NCBI GenBank assembly: GCA_037382365.1
Contig: JARRPZ010000003.1
Coordinates: 1-64,000, forward strand
Source of the DNA: Lentisalinibacter sp037382365
Lineage (GTDB): Bacteria > Pseudomonadota > Gammaproteobacteria > Steroidobacterales > Woeseiaceae
Reading direction: 5' to 3'
DNA length: 64,000 nt
Shown here: in pieces, positions 9,121 through 18,053 of the stretch
Layout: every line of letters starts with the position of its first letter
How positions within the stretch are numbered: the first letter of the stretch is position 1
Program-made: the position numbers and the translations under genes
Notes under the pieces: generated by a model
What the model was told of the DNA's origin: nothing
Seen by the model: the letters and a program-made list of their open reading frames with translations, nothing else
Database searches by the model: none

Positions 9121-9399
9121 GTGGCCAAATCCAGTCCAAAGAAGAGACGCCAGCCGAAGCTGGGTAATGAAAAATCGTTGAGCGATCACACCGAAGAAGC
9201 CCTCGAACAGTACTTCCGGAGCCTGAACGGACACCGGCCCGGCGATCTCTACGAGCTCGTGATGAGCGAGGTCGAAAGGCCGCTGTTCAGGACGGTCCTC
9301 GAATACACGGGCGGTAATCAGAGCGAAGCGGCCGTCATCCTCGGGATCAACCGGGGCACGCTGCGGAAGAAGCTCAAGGCGTACTCGCTGCTGCACTGA
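9121..9399 (+). CDS. fis: Fis-family nucleoid-associated DNA-binding protein
   Basis: Small factor for inversion stimulation, a homodimeric DNA-bending nucleoid protein. It has 92 residues (E. coli Fis has 98). The C-terminal helix-turn-helix (about 66-86) includes GGNQSEAAVILGINRGTLRKK, with a few extra basic residues at the N-terminus. The start is GTG, preceded by GGAAAA. dusB-fis linkage is the classic gammaproteobacterial arrangement, and purH follows after 46 nt. Confidence 0.93.
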   Translation: MAKSSPKKRRQPKLGNEKSLSDHTEEALEQYFRSLNGHRPGDLYELVMSEVERPLFRTVLEYTGGNQSEAAVILGINRGTLRKKLKAYSLLH

Positions 9400-9445
9400 C
9401 CACGACCACGCAGTAGCAGATTCCAGACCCCGGGGAACCGAACCG

Positions 9446-10993
9446 ATGACGCGAGCCCGCCGCGCGCTGATCAGTGTTTCCGACAAGACCGGCGCGGTGG
9501 CGCTGGCAGAGGGCCTCGCCGACGCGGGCTTCTCACTGCTCTCCACCGGCGGCACGGCGAAGACGCTGCGCGACGCCGGGCTGGACGTGACCGACGTCTC
9601 CTCGCATACCGGATTCCCGGAGATCATGGACGGTCGCGTCAAGACGCTGCATCCCCGCATCCACGGCGGTCTCCTGGGCCGGCGGGATGTCGATAGTGCC
9701 GCGATGGAAGAACACGGTATCGACGCCATCGACGTCCTGGCCGTCAATCTCTATCCGTTCGAAGAGACGGTGAGCGAACCGGAAGCGAGCCTCGCCGACG
9801 CCGTCGAGAACATCGATATCGGCGGGCCGGCAATGATACGGGCGGCGGCGAAGAACCACCGCGACGTGCTGGTCCTGGTCGACCCGGCCGACTACGAGGC
9901 GGTGCTTGCCGCGTTGCGCGACGGCAACGTGGACGAGGAGCTGCGTCTCCGGCTGGCGGCGAAAGCCTTTACCCACACCGCGAGCTACGATGCGGCGATA
10001 TCGGCCTGGCTGAGCGATGCGGCGGGGATGAGCCGCCTGGGGAGCCGCTTCGCGGCCGGCGGTCGACTCGTACATGCGTTGCGCTACGGGGAGAACCCGC
10101 ACCAGGAGGCAGCCTTCTATGCCGGGGCCGGCGACCTCCGGGGCACCCTTGCAGGCGCACGGCAGATCCAGGGCAAGGAACTCTCCTACAACAACATCGC
10201 CGATGCCGACGCCGCACTCGAATGCGTCCGACAGTTCGAGGGACCTGCCTGCGTGATCGTGAAACATGCGAATCCCTGCGGCGTCGCCGTTGCCGGCAGG
10301 CAGCTCGATGCCTACGAAAAGGCCTACGCCACCGATCCCGTTTCCGCCTTCGGCGGCATCATCGCCTTCAACACCCCACTGGAGGCGCGAGTGGCGCGGG
10401 AGATCGTCGAGCGCCAGTTCGTCGAAGTCATCGTGGCACCGGAACTGGGGGAAGGTGCCGCCGACGCGGTGGCGGAGAAGAAGAATGTGCGATTGCTGGT
10501 CATCGGCGAGACAGCCGACCTGCGTCCGGGCATCGAACTCAAGAGCGTCTCCGGCGGGTTGCTGGTGCAGCAGCGGGACGAGGGCCGGATCGGGGAAGCC
10601 GACCTGCGGGTGGTGACCCGGCGCGAACCCGGCGACGAGGAAATCGAGGATCTCCTCTTCGCCTGGCGTGTCGCGAAGTACGTCAAGTCGAACGCCATCG
10701 TCTTCGCCCGTGGCGGAACGACCGTCGGCATCGGCGCCGGACAGATGAGTCGGGTCTATTCGACCCGCATCGCCGCTATCAAGGCAGCCGACGCCGGGCT
10801 CACGGTACGCGGCGCGGCCATGGCATCGGATGCGTTCTTCCCATTCCGCGACGGCATCGACTCCGCCGCCGAGCACGGCGTGGCCGCGGTCATACAGCCC
10901 GGCGGCTCCGTGCGCGACGAAGAGGTGATCGCCGCCGCCGACGAGCACGATATCGCGATGGTATTCACCGGCATGCGCCATTTCCGCCACTGA
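9446..10993 (+). CDS. purH: Bifunctional AICAR transformylase / IMP cyclohydrolase
   Basis: Performs the last two steps of IMP synthesis. The N-terminal MGS-like cyclohydrolase domain (about residues 1-190) includes SVSDKTG and KTLHPRIHGG. The transformylase domain follows, with HALRYGENPHQ, the catalytic KHANPCGVA segment, AFGGIIAFN and a C-terminal SDAFFPFRDGID. Length (515 aa) is standard. GGGGAA lies upstream of the ATG. purD begins 15 nt downstream. Confidence 0.97.
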   Translation: MTRARRALISVSDKTGAVALAEGLADAGFSLLSTGGTAKTLRDAGLDVTDVSSHTGFPEIMDGRVKTLHPRIHGGLLGRRDVDSAAMEEHGIDAIDVLAVNLYPFEETVSEPEASLADAVENIDIGGPAMIRAAAKNHRDVLVLVDPADYEAVLAALRDGNVDEELRLRLAAKAFTHTASYDAAISAWLSDAAGMSRLGSRFAAGGRLVHALRYGENPHQEAAFYAGAGDLRGTLAGARQIQGKELSYNNIADADAALECVRQFEGPACVIVKHANPCGVAVAGRQLDAYEKAYATDPVSAFGGIIAFNTPLEARVAREIVERQFVEVIVAPELGEGAADAVAEKKNVRLLVIGETADLRPGIELKSVSGGLLVQQRDEGRIGEADLRVVTRREPGDEEIEDLLFAWRVAKYVKSNAIVFARGGTTVGIGAGQMSRVYSTRIAAIKAADAGLTVRGAAMASDAFFPFRDGIDSAAEHGVAAVIQPGGSVRDEEVIAAADEHDIAMVFTGMRHFRH

Positions 10994-11008
10994 CGAGGGA
11001 GGAAACGC

Positions 11009-12298
11009 GTGAACGTACTGATAGTCGGTGGTGGCGGACGCGAGCACGCCCTGGCGTGGAAATGCGCCGCTTCGCCGCGAGTGACCGAGGTCCTCGTCGC
11101 GCCGGGCAATGCGGGCACTGCGCTGGAGCCCGGTGTCAGAAACGTCGCCGTCGGCGCGGACGACATCGACGGCCTGCTCGACCTCGCGCGCCATGAAGGA
11201 ATCGACCTGACGATCGTAGGTCCCGAGGTCCCCCTCGTCGCCGGTATCGTCGATCGGTTCCGGTCGGACGGACTTCGCTGTTTCGGCCCGACGGCGGACG
11301 CGGCACGCCTGGAAGGTTCCAAGGCATACACCAAGGACTTCCTGGCGCGGCACCGCATCCCCACGGCTGCCTACGAGAATTTCTCGGAGCTCGCGCCCGC
11401 TCTCGAGTACATCCGGGACCGGGGAGCGCCGCTGGTCGTGAAGGCGGACGGTCTCGCCGCCGGCAAGGGGGTGGTCGTCGCGCACGATGTCGCGGAGGCG
11501 GAGACGGCAGCCCGCGATATGCTGGAGGGGGGCGCTTTCGGTGCGGCCGGCGGGCGTATCGTGGTGGAGGAATTCCTGGCGGGCGAGGAAGCGAGTTTCA
11601 TCGTCATCACGGACGGTCGTCATATCGTCCCACTCGCGACGTCCCAGGATCACAAGGCACGGGACGACGGCGATGAGGGACCGAACACCGGCGGCATGGG
11701 CGCCTATTCGCCGGCGCCGATAGTCACCCCGGCGGTGCATGAGCGCATCATGCGCGAAGTGATCGAACCGACCGTGGCCGGCCTCGCCGCCGACGGCGTC
11801 GCGTACCTGGGATTCCTGTACGCGGGGCTGATGATCGACGAGCACGGCGCACCGAAGGTCCTCGAGTTCAACTGCCGTTTCGGAGATCCCGAGACCCAGC
11901 CCGTCATGGCGCGCCTCGACAGCGACCTGGTGGACCTCTGCGAGGCCGCCATGGACGGCGCGCTGGGCGAGATCACGGTGGAATGGGACACGCGCGCCTC
12001 GCTCGGGGTCGTCATGGCCGCGGGCGGGTATCCTGGCCGCTATCGAAAAGGCGATCCGATAGAAGGACTCCCGGAGGCGGCTGCTTTGGAAGGCGTGAAG
12101 GTCTTCCACGCCGGCACACGGCTGGAAGACGGCCGGGTCGTGACGGATGGCGGACGTGTGCTGTGCGTGGTCGGACTCGGCGATGACGTGACCGCGGCAC
12201 GCGACCTCGCCTACAGTGCCGTGGAACGGATCCGCTGGGACGGCGCCTATTACCGCCGGGATATCGGCCACCGTGCCCTCGCGCGTGAGCGTGGCTGA
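11009..12298 (+). CDS. purD: Phosphoribosylamine-glycine ligase
   Basis: GAR synthetase, the second step of purine synthesis. The 429-residue ATP-grasp protein shows VGGGGREHALAWK at the N-terminus, GPEVPLVAGIVD, KADGLAAGKGV, HKARDDGDEGPNTGGMGAYS and EFNCRFGDPETQ. The start is GTG, with a strong GAGGGAGGA ribosome site. It pairs with purH in the usual gammaproteobacterial order. moeA begins 7 nt after its stop. Confidence 0.97.
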   Translation: MNVLIVGGGGREHALAWKCAASPRVTEVLVAPGNAGTALEPGVRNVAVGADDIDGLLDLARHEGIDLTIVGPEVPLVAGIVDRFRSDGLRCFGPTADAARLEGSKAYTKDFLARHRIPTAAYENFSELAPALEYIRDRGAPLVVKADGLAAGKGVVVAHDVAEAETAARDMLEGGAFGAAGGRIVVEEFLAGEEASFIVITDGRHIVPLATSQDHKARDDGDEGPNTGGMGAYSPAPIVTPAVHERIMREVIEPTVAGLAADGVAYLGFLYAGLMIDEHGAPKVLEFNCRFGDPETQPVMARLDSDLVDLCEAAMDGALGEITVEWDTRASLGVVMAAGGYPGRYRKGDPIEGLPEAAALEGVKVFHAGTRLEDGRVVTDGGRVLCVVGLGDDVTAARDLAYSAVERIRWDGAYYRRDIGHRALARERG

Positions 12299-12305
12299 GC
12301 CGTCG

Positions 12306-13499
12306 ATGGTCACGGTCTCCGAAGCGTGGCAGCACATCCTCGAGGTCCTGCCCGACTTCGGGAGTGAGACGGTCGCTCTGGAGGATGCCTGCGGACGGGT
12401 CCTTCGCCAGACGGTGACAGCGGAAAGGGACCAGCCGCCCTTCGACCGCGTCATGATGGACGGGATCGCCATCCGGCACACCGGCGCGCGTCGCTTCCGT
12501 CTCCAGGCCACGCAGCAGGCCGGCGATGCGCCAATAACGCTGTCGAGCGACGAGCACTGCATCGAGATCATGACCGGCGCCGTACTGCCTCCCGGCACGG
12601 ACACCGTCGTGCCGGTGGAACGCATCGCCGTCGCCGACGGCCATGCCGAGCTGGAAGCGGACTACGAGCCGGAGCGGGGGCAGTTCGTACACCGGCGCGG
12701 CTCCGACCACCCCGAAGGCGCGTTGCTGCTCGCACCCGGCAGCCTCATCGGCGGACCCGAGGCCGCCGTGCTCGCCTCCCAGGGGCTGGCCCGGGTCGCC
12801 GTCGGTCGGCATCCGGCCGTCGCCGTCGTCTCGACCGGCAACGAACTCGTCGGCCCGGAGCGGGCGTTGCAGCCCCAGGAGATCCGGGCGTCCAACGGAC
12901 CGGCGATGCTGGCGGTGCTGCGTCATAACGGGTTCGCCGGCTGCCGGGACATCCACCTGCGCGACGAGCCAGCGGCCATGCGGAATCAGCTCGGCGGACT
13001 GCTCGAGGAGCACCGGGTCCTCATCCTCTCCGGCGGTGTCTCGAAGGGCAAGGCCGATTACGTCCCCGGGATCCTGTCGGAGCTGGGCGTCGAGGTGGTC
13101 TTCCACGGCGTGAGCCAGCGACCGGGCAAGCCGATGTGGTTCGGGGTACGGGACGATCGCCTCGTCTTCGCGCTGCCGGGTAACCCGGTCTCGACGCTGG
13201 TCTGTTTCCGCCGCTACGTAGTGCCGGCCCTGTTCGGCGCGGCCGGCCTCGCTCCGGCGACGCCCGAGACGGCGATCCTGTCGGCGGAATACCGGTTCAG
13301 GCCCTCGCTGACCTGCTTTCTCCCCGCGCATGTACGAACCGACGACGGGGGCAGGCTGATGGCGGCGCCGTCGCCGACGAATACCTCGGGCGATTTCACG
13401 ACACTCGCCGGCACCAGTGGATTCGTCGAACTCGATCGGGAGCGGGAAAACTTCCCCGCCGGGACGCCGGTACCCTTCTATCGCTGGCAAGCGGGCTAG
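12306..13499 (+). CDS. moeA: Molybdopterin molybdenumtransferase MoeA
   Basis: Inserts molybdate into adenylylated molybdopterin to form Moco. The 397-residue protein begins with the MoeA N-terminal domain (MVTVSEAWQHILEVLP, then QPPFDRVMMDGIAI). It contains the MPT-binding domain motifs VSTGNEL, LILSGGVSKGKADYVPGIL and the C-terminal LPGNPVSTLVCF. The ATG at 12306 is preferred over upstream GTG codons near 12285 because it matches the usual family start and clears purD. No other molybdopterin gene is in the window. Attachment to the purine genes may only reflect the shared promoter. Confidence 0.92.
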   Translation: MVTVSEAWQHILEVLPDFGSETVALEDACGRVLRQTVTAERDQPPFDRVMMDGIAIRHTGARRFRLQATQQAGDAPITLSSDEHCIEIMTGAVLPPGTDTVVPVERIAVADGHAELEADYEPERGQFVHRRGSDHPEGALLLAPGSLIGGPEAAVLASQGLARVAVGRHPAVAVVSTGNELVGPERALQPQEIRASNGPAMLAVLRHNGFAGCRDIHLRDEPAAMRNQLGGLLEEHRVLILSGGVSKGKADYVPGILSELGVEVVFHGVSQRPGKPMWFGVRDDRLVFALPGNPVSTLVCFRRYVVPALFGAAGLAPATPETAILSAEYRFRPSLTCFLPAHVRTDDGGRLMAAPSPTNTSGDFTTLAGTSGFVELDRERENFPAGTPVPFYRWQAG

Positions 13500-13515
13500 G
13501 CGCCCGCCCCGGCGC

Positions 13516-14967
13516 TCAGCGCTTCATCGCCTCGAAGAACTGGGCGTTGGTCTTCGTGTCCTGCAGCTTGGAGATCAGGAACTCGATGGCCGCGAGCTCG
13601 TCCATGGGATGGAGCACCTTCCGCAGTACCCACATCTTCTGCAGCTCGTCCGGTTCCGTCAGGTATTCCTCCTTGCGGGTACCGGAGCGATTGATGTTGA
13701 TGGCGGGGAATACGCGCTTCTCGGCGATGCGGCGATCCAGGTGAATCTCCATGTTGCCGGTGCCCTTGAATTCCTCGTAGATCACGTCGTCCATCTTGGA
13801 TCCGGTGTCGATCAGTGACGTGGCCAGGATCGTGAGGCTGCCACCCTCCTCGATGTTGCGCGCAGCGCCGAAGAACCGCTTCGGTCGATGCAGCGCATTC
13901 GCATCCACGCCGCCGGTCAGCACCTTGCCGGACGACGGAACGACCGTGTTGTATGCGCGGGCGAGTCGGGTGATGGAATCCAGGAGGATGACCACGTCAC
14001 GTTTGTGTTCGGTCAGCCGCTTGGCCTTCTCGATCACCATCTCCGCCACCTGCACGTGCCGGCTCGCGGGTTCGTCGAATGTCGACGAGACCACTTCGCC
14101 CCGGACGGTGCGCTCCATCTCCGTCACCTCCTCGGGACGCTCATCGATGAGCAGCACGATGAGGTCGCATTCCGGATGGTTGGCAGCGATGGCGGAAGCG
14201 ATGTTCTGCAGCAGCATCGTCTTTCCCGCCTTCGGCGGCGAGACGATCAGTCCACGCTGGCCCTTGCCGATCGGCGCCACCATGTCGATGATGCGCGCCG
14301 TCAAGTCCTCGGTGCTCCCGTTGCCCTGTTCGAGCTTCAGCCGTTCCTTCGGGAACAACGGCGTCAGGTTCTCGAACAGCACTTTGCTCTTCGCATTCTC
14401 CGGCGCGTCGAAATTGATCTGGCCGACTTTCAGCAGCGCAAAGTAGCGCTCGCCGTCTTTCGGCGGCCGGATCAGACCGGAGACCGTGTCGCCCGTACGC
14501 AGATTGAAGCGACGGATCTGACTGGGCGAGACGTAGATGTCATCCGGACCCGCCAGGTAGGAGCTGTCGGCGGAACGCAGGAAACCGAAACCGTCCTGCA
14601 GTATCTCCAGCACGCCGTCGCCGTAGATGTCCTCGCCCTGCTTCGCGTGGGCTTTCAGCATCGCGAAGATGATGTCCTGCTTGCGTGAGCGGGCGAGGCC
14701 TTCCAGGCCCATGCCCTCCGCGAGCTCCACCAGCTCCGATGCGGGACGTGTCTTTAGCTCGGTGAGATTCATCACGTTCTTGCTGTCCGCCAGCTGTTCC
14801 GGCGTGATGACCTCGAGATTCTCCTCGTCGGCCGGGAGATCCTCGTATCCGTGCTGCGTGTTACCGCCTTTCCGCCGACGCGGCTTGCGCGGCGGCCCAT
14901 TCTGATTTTTGGGACGGGAAGATTGCTTCGACCGTCCCCTCGCTGAATTACCCAAGTAGCCTCTCAC
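13516..14967 (-). CDS. rho: Transcription termination factor Rho with N-terminal extension
   Basis: Hexameric RNA-dependent ATPase that terminates transcription. The core, from MNLTELKTRPASELVELAEG onward (ATG at 14772), is 418 residues, matching E. coli Rho. It has the RNA-binding domain, Walker A PPKAGKTMLLQNI, DERPEEVTEM and the C-terminal LRKVLHPMDELAAIEFLI. The frame opens 65 codons earlier at a GTG (14967) that overlaps the trxA stop as GTGA. The extension is basic (PPRKPRRRKGG) then acidic (DLPADEENLEV), with coding-like codon choice. The 4-nt overlap favours the long form, but neither start has a strong ribosome site. It is co-directional with trxA. Confidence 0.95.
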   Translation of the reverse strand: MRGYLGNSARGRSKQSSRPKNQNGPPRKPRRRKGGNTQHGYEDLPADEENLEVITPEQLADSKNVMNLTELKTRPASELVELAEGMGLEGLARSRKQDIIFAMLKAHAKQGEDIYGDGVLEILQDGFGFLRSADSSYLAGPDDIYVSPSQIRRFNLRTGDTVSGLIRPPKDGERYFALLKVGQINFDAPENAKSKVLFENLTPLFPKERLKLEQGNGSTEDLTARIIDMVAPIGKGQRGLIVSPPKAGKTMLLQNIASAIAANHPECDLIVLLIDERPEEVTEMERTVRGEVVSSTFDEPASRHVQVAEMVIEKAKRLTEHKRDVVILLDSITRLARAYNTVVPSSGKVLTGGVDANALHRPKRFFGAARNIEEGGSLTILATSLIDTGSKMDDVIYEEFKGTGNMEIHLDRRIAEKRVFPAININRSGTRKEEYLTEPDELQKMWVLRKVLHPMDELAAIEFLISKLQDTKTNAQFFEAMKR

Positions 14968-15290
14968 AAGTTGGCATCCAAAAACTCGGTCAATTGCGAC
15001 TTCGACATCGCACCCATTTTCTGTGCCTGAACCGCACCATCGCGGATCAGCATAAGCGTCGGGATACTGCGGATCCCGAATTTCGGCGGCGTGTTAGGAT
15101 TCTCGTCGATGTTGATCTTCGCCACAGTCAGACGATCGCCGTATTCATCCGCTACCGCGTCGAGCAGGGGCGCGATCATTTTGCAGGGACCGCACCACTC
15201 GGCCCAGAAATCCAGCAGGACCGGTCTGCCCGACTGCAGCACGTCTTGTTCGAACGTGCTGTCACTCGTATGAACGATCTGGCCACCCAC
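14964..15290 (-). CDS. trxA: Thioredoxin 1
   Basis: Small dithiol electron carrier of the cytoplasm and the electron source for DsbD. It has 108 residues with WCGPCK (C33, C36), the KINIDENPNTPPKFGIRSIPTL segment with its cis-proline, and a normal length. The GTG start is preceded by GGGGAGG about 9 nt upstream. Its stop overlaps the rho GTG by 4 nt. The gene diverges from rhlB, reproducing the rhlB / trxA-rho arrangement of E. coli. Confidence 0.97.
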   Translation of the reverse strand: MGGQIVHTSDSTFEQDVLQSGRPVLLDFWAEWCGPCKMIAPLLDAVADEYGDRLTVAKINIDENPNTPPKFGIRSIPTLMLIRDGAVQAQKMGAMSKSQLTEFLDANL

Positions 15291-15412
15291 CGGTCTTAAC
15301 CTCCCCGAAGCATCGAATGATTACCGTTTCCAGAGTCGGAGCTACTCCGACGGCGCATATTTCGAACGCGGCGGTCGCAACAGGTGACGGCGCGTTCCCG
15401 ATAAGGCAATAT

Positions 15413-15434
15413 GTCGCAGCTTTGTCGCCGGTCT
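15413..15434 (+). promoter_or_regulatory. Conserved intergenic motif in the trxA/rhlB divergent region (copy 1)
   Basis: The 279-nt region between trxA and rhlB contains GTCGCAGCTTTGTCGCCGGT. A near-identical copy (two mismatches over about 22 nt) occurs at 51546-51567 in another divergent promoter region. I found no convincing -35/-10 pair beside it. Function is unknown: a regulator site or a small dispersed repeat are both possible. Confidence 0.35.
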
Positions 15435-15569
15435 CGTGCGGCTTCTCTTGAGCTTCGGTGGTAGCTAATTCTGGCAGGTGCGACGGGTGTCGCAGCGAAC
15501 TGGGCCTAATTTGAACCGTTCGCGACGGAATTTGCAAGCCTTACATTCACATTTTCCCGATGGGAACGC

Positions 15570-16967
15570 ATGTCTGAAAATCATCTCAGCGATCTGGCAT
15601 TCGGCGAGCTGGATCTGCCCGACGCATTACACAGAGGCATCGCCGATGCCGGATTCGAATACTGCACGCCGATACAGAGTCGGACACTGCCGATCGCTCT
15701 CGAAGGGCGCGACGTCGCCGGCCAGGCGCAGACCGGGACCGGCAAGACGGCCGCCTTCCTCATCGCGCTGTACACGCGTCTGCTCGCAAGCCGGCGCCCG
15801 GAAGGCAAGCAGTCTGCGCCGCGTGCCGTGATCCTCGCACCCACCCGCGAACTGGCGATACAGATCGCCGCAGACGCCGAAACCCTGGGTCGACATACGG
15901 GTTTGGAACTCGCACTGGCCTACGGCGGCAAGGACTACGAAAAGCAGCGCGATCACATCGCCGCCGGGATCGACGTGCTCGTCGGCACGCCGGGGCGCAT
16001 CATCGACTACTTCAAACAGGGCGTATTCAACCTGAAACACGTCGAAGTCATGGTGCTCGACGAGGCGGACCGGATGTTCGATCTCGGCTTCATCAAGGAC
16101 ATCCGCTATGTCCTGCGGAGGCTGCCGCCGCCGACGAAACGTCTCAACCTGCTGTTCTCGGCAACCCTCTCCCACCGTGTGATGGAACTCGCCTACGAGC
16201 ACATGAACGATCCGGAGCTGATCCGGATAGAACCCGAGAAGGTCACCGCGGATCGGGTGCGCCAGGCCATCTACTATCCGTCGAACGAGGAGAAGCTGCC
16301 CCTGCTCATCAAGCTGCTGCGCGAGAAGGATGCGAAGCGCACGATGGTATTCGTGAACACGAAGCGGGAAGCGGAACGGCTCGAGGACACACTGCGTGCC
16401 AACGGCATCAATGCGCAGGCGATCTCGGGCGACGTCCCCCAGCGCAAGCGCGAGCGGATGCTGTCGGACTTCCAGAGCGGCGAGCTGGCGGTGCTGATCG
16501 GCACCGACGTCGCATCACGCGGCCTGCACGTGCCGGACGTGAGTCACGTGTTCAACTATGATCTGCCGCAGGACCGGGAGGACTACGTGCATCGCATCGG
16601 ACGCACGGCCCGTGCGGGTGCTTCCGGCGATGCGATCAGTTTCGGTTGTGAACAGTTCGTGGTATCGCTGCCGGATATCGAGGACTACATCGGCCACAAG
16701 ATCCCGGTCGCCTCATTCGACCACGAGGCGCTGCCGGAGATCGAGCGTCCGCCGCGCCGCCAGCGGCGTCGGGCAGGTGCCGGCGACCGCCGTGGCGCTA
16801 GTGGCAAGCCCCCCGGCCGTGGCAATTCGAGCCGCCGTGGCGGCGGGGGCAAGTCTGCGGCGCGCGGCGACGGAGCGGGCCACTCGTCCGGTGGCGGCGA
16901 CGACAAGCCGAAGAAGAAGCGTCGGCGCCGACGTCGGCCGAACAAATCCGGTGAGACGAGCCAGTAG
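15570..16967 (+). CDS. rhlB: DEAD-box ATP-dependent RNA helicase RhlB
   Basis: RNA helicase that in enterobacteria serves the RNase E degradosome. The 465-residue protein has the Q motif (TPIQSRTLP), Walker A AQTGTGKT (53-60), DEAD at 164-167, SAT, and the C-terminal helicase motif HRIGRTARAG. It ends in a Gly/Arg/Lys-rich, presumably disordered tail (from about 385) finishing KKKRRRRRRPNKSG, likely RNA-binding. Divergence from trxA-rho supports RhlB rather than another DEAD-box paralogue. Whether it binds RNase E here cannot be judged. Confidence 0.93.
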   Translation: MSENHLSDLAFGELDLPDALHRGIADAGFEYCTPIQSRTLPIALEGRDVAGQAQTGTGKTAAFLIALYTRLLASRRPEGKQSAPRAVILAPTRELAIQIAADAETLGRHTGLELALAYGGKDYEKQRDHIAAGIDVLVGTPGRIIDYFKQGVFNLKHVEVMVLDEADRMFDLGFIKDIRYVLRRLPPPTKRLNLLFSATLSHRVMELAYEHMNDPELIRIEPEKVTADRVRQAIYYPSNEEKLPLLIKLLREKDAKRTMVFVNTKREAERLEDTLRANGINAQAISGDVPQRKRERMLSDFQSGELAVLIGTDVASRGLHVPDVSHVFNYDLPQDREDYVHRIGRTARAGASGDAISFGCEQFVVSLPDIEDYIGHKIPVASFDHEALPEIERPPRRQRRRAGAGDRRGASGKPPGRGNSSRRGGGGKSAARGDGAGHSSGGGDDKPKKKRRRRRRPNKSGETSQ

Positions 16968-16976
16968 GGAGCCAGA

Positions 16977-17777
16977 GTGCCAATTCTAAACAGACAGCAG
17001 GTATTGAAGGGTGTCACGGGGATCGCACGTGAGGCCGGACGCGCCATACTCGAGATCTACCGGACCAACTTCGACGTGGAGAGCAAGAGCGACGACTCGC
17101 CGGTGACGGCTGCCGACATGGCCGCCCACCGGGTGATCGTGGACGCACTGAGCGATCTGACCCCGGAGATGCCGGTACTCAGCGAAGAGGACGGCGTGCC
17201 GCCTTATTCCGAGCGCAGTGCCTGGCAGCGTTACTGGCTGGTCGATCCCCTGGACGGTACGAAGGAATTCATCAGCCGGAACGGCGAATTCACCGTCAAC
17301 ATCGCCCTCATCGAGGCGCACCAGGCGGTCCTCGGCGTGGTCCACGTGCCGGTGCAGGACAAGACCTATACCGGCCTGCACGGCTACGGTGCGCGTCGGA
17401 TCACGGGCGACGGGGACAGCGAGCAGATCCGGGTCGCCGAGGAATCCGCGCCGGCCGTACGCGTGGTCGGCAGCCGATCCCACCGATCCTCCGCGCTGGA
17501 CGACTGGCTGGGGGAACTCGGAGAGCACGAGCTCGTCCCGATGGGCTCGTCACTGAAATTCTGCGTGGTCGCCGAAGGCGCCGCCGACGTTTATCCGAGG
17601 CTGGGACCGACGTCGGAGTGGGACACCGCCGCCGCCCAGGCCGTCGTAGAAGCCGCCGGCGGACGCGTGACCATCGCGGGCGGCGCACCGCTCGCCTACA
17701 ACACGAAGGCGGACATCCTCAATCCGCACTTCCTCGTCACCGGTCCGCGGGACCGGCAGTGGCCGCCGTTCGACTGA
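16977..17777 (+). CDS. cysQ: 3'(2'),5'-bisphosphate nucleotidase CysQ
   Basis: Mg-dependent phosphatase of the inositol monophosphatase fold that removes PAP/PAPS formed in sulfate assimilation. The 266-residue protein has metal-binding motifs SEEDG (E70, E71), WLVDPLDGTKEF (D90, D93) and SEWDTAAAQAVVEAAGG. The start is GTG, 9 nt after the rhlB stop, within the same likely transcript. Motif context favours CysQ over SuhB, with some residual ambiguity about substrate. Confidence 0.92.
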   Translation: MPILNRQQVLKGVTGIAREAGRAILEIYRTNFDVESKSDDSPVTAADMAAHRVIVDALSDLTPEMPVLSEEDGVPPYSERSAWQRYWLVDPLDGTKEFISRNGEFTVNIALIEAHQAVLGVVHVPVQDKTYTGLHGYGARRITGDGDSEQIRVAEESAPAVRVVGSRSHRSSALDDWLGELGEHELVPMGSSLKFCVVAEGAADVYPRLGPTSEWDTAAAQAVVEAAGGRVTIAGGAPLAYNTKADILNPHFLVTGPRDRQWPPFD

Positions 17778-17822
17778 CGCGGGGACTGGACAAGCGACGG
17801 TTTTAGGCATAATTAGAAGACC

Positions 17823-18053
17823 GTGGACGGCGAGAATTTCGACAACACCATCGAGAGCGATGCGTTCCGCGATCTGGAGCGGCTCAAGGAGCTGCGCATC
17901 AGCCATCGTGATCTCGACGACCTGATCGACCGCTTATCCGAAGATCCGCTGGTCGATCAGCTGCGGCTGCGCCGACTGAAGAAGCGCAAGCTGCAGCTGA
18001 AGGACATGATCTCCCGGCTCGAGAGCGAGCTCATCCCCGACCTGAACGCCTGA
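17823..18053 (+). CDS. DUF465 (YdcH-like) small helical protein
   Basis: A 76-residue, highly charged, predominantly alpha-helical protein. The pattern SHRDLDDLIDRLSEDPLVDQLRLRRLKKRKLQLKD is typical of the DUF465/YdcH family, with HxxLdxxI and the basic KKRKLxLKD stretch. The start is GTG. Function is unknown; family members are short and probably coiled. Its last 23 nt overlap the convergent end of the rhodanese-like gene. Confidence 0.82.
   Translation: MDGENFDNTIESDAFRDLERLKELRISHRDLDDLIDRLSEDPLVDQLRLRRLKKRKLQLKDMISRLESELIPDLNA

Noticed and set aside
9533..12625. Long open frame on the minus strand opposite purH-purD-moeA
   Set aside because: It is an antisense frame kept open by high GC; the sense genes are certain, and the frame has no recognisable domain or ribosome site.
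15291..15537. Small minus-strand ORF in the trxA/rhlB intergenic region
   Set aside because: It runs into trxA out of frame, has no ribosome site, and its composition differs from neighbouring genes; the region is a divergent promoter.
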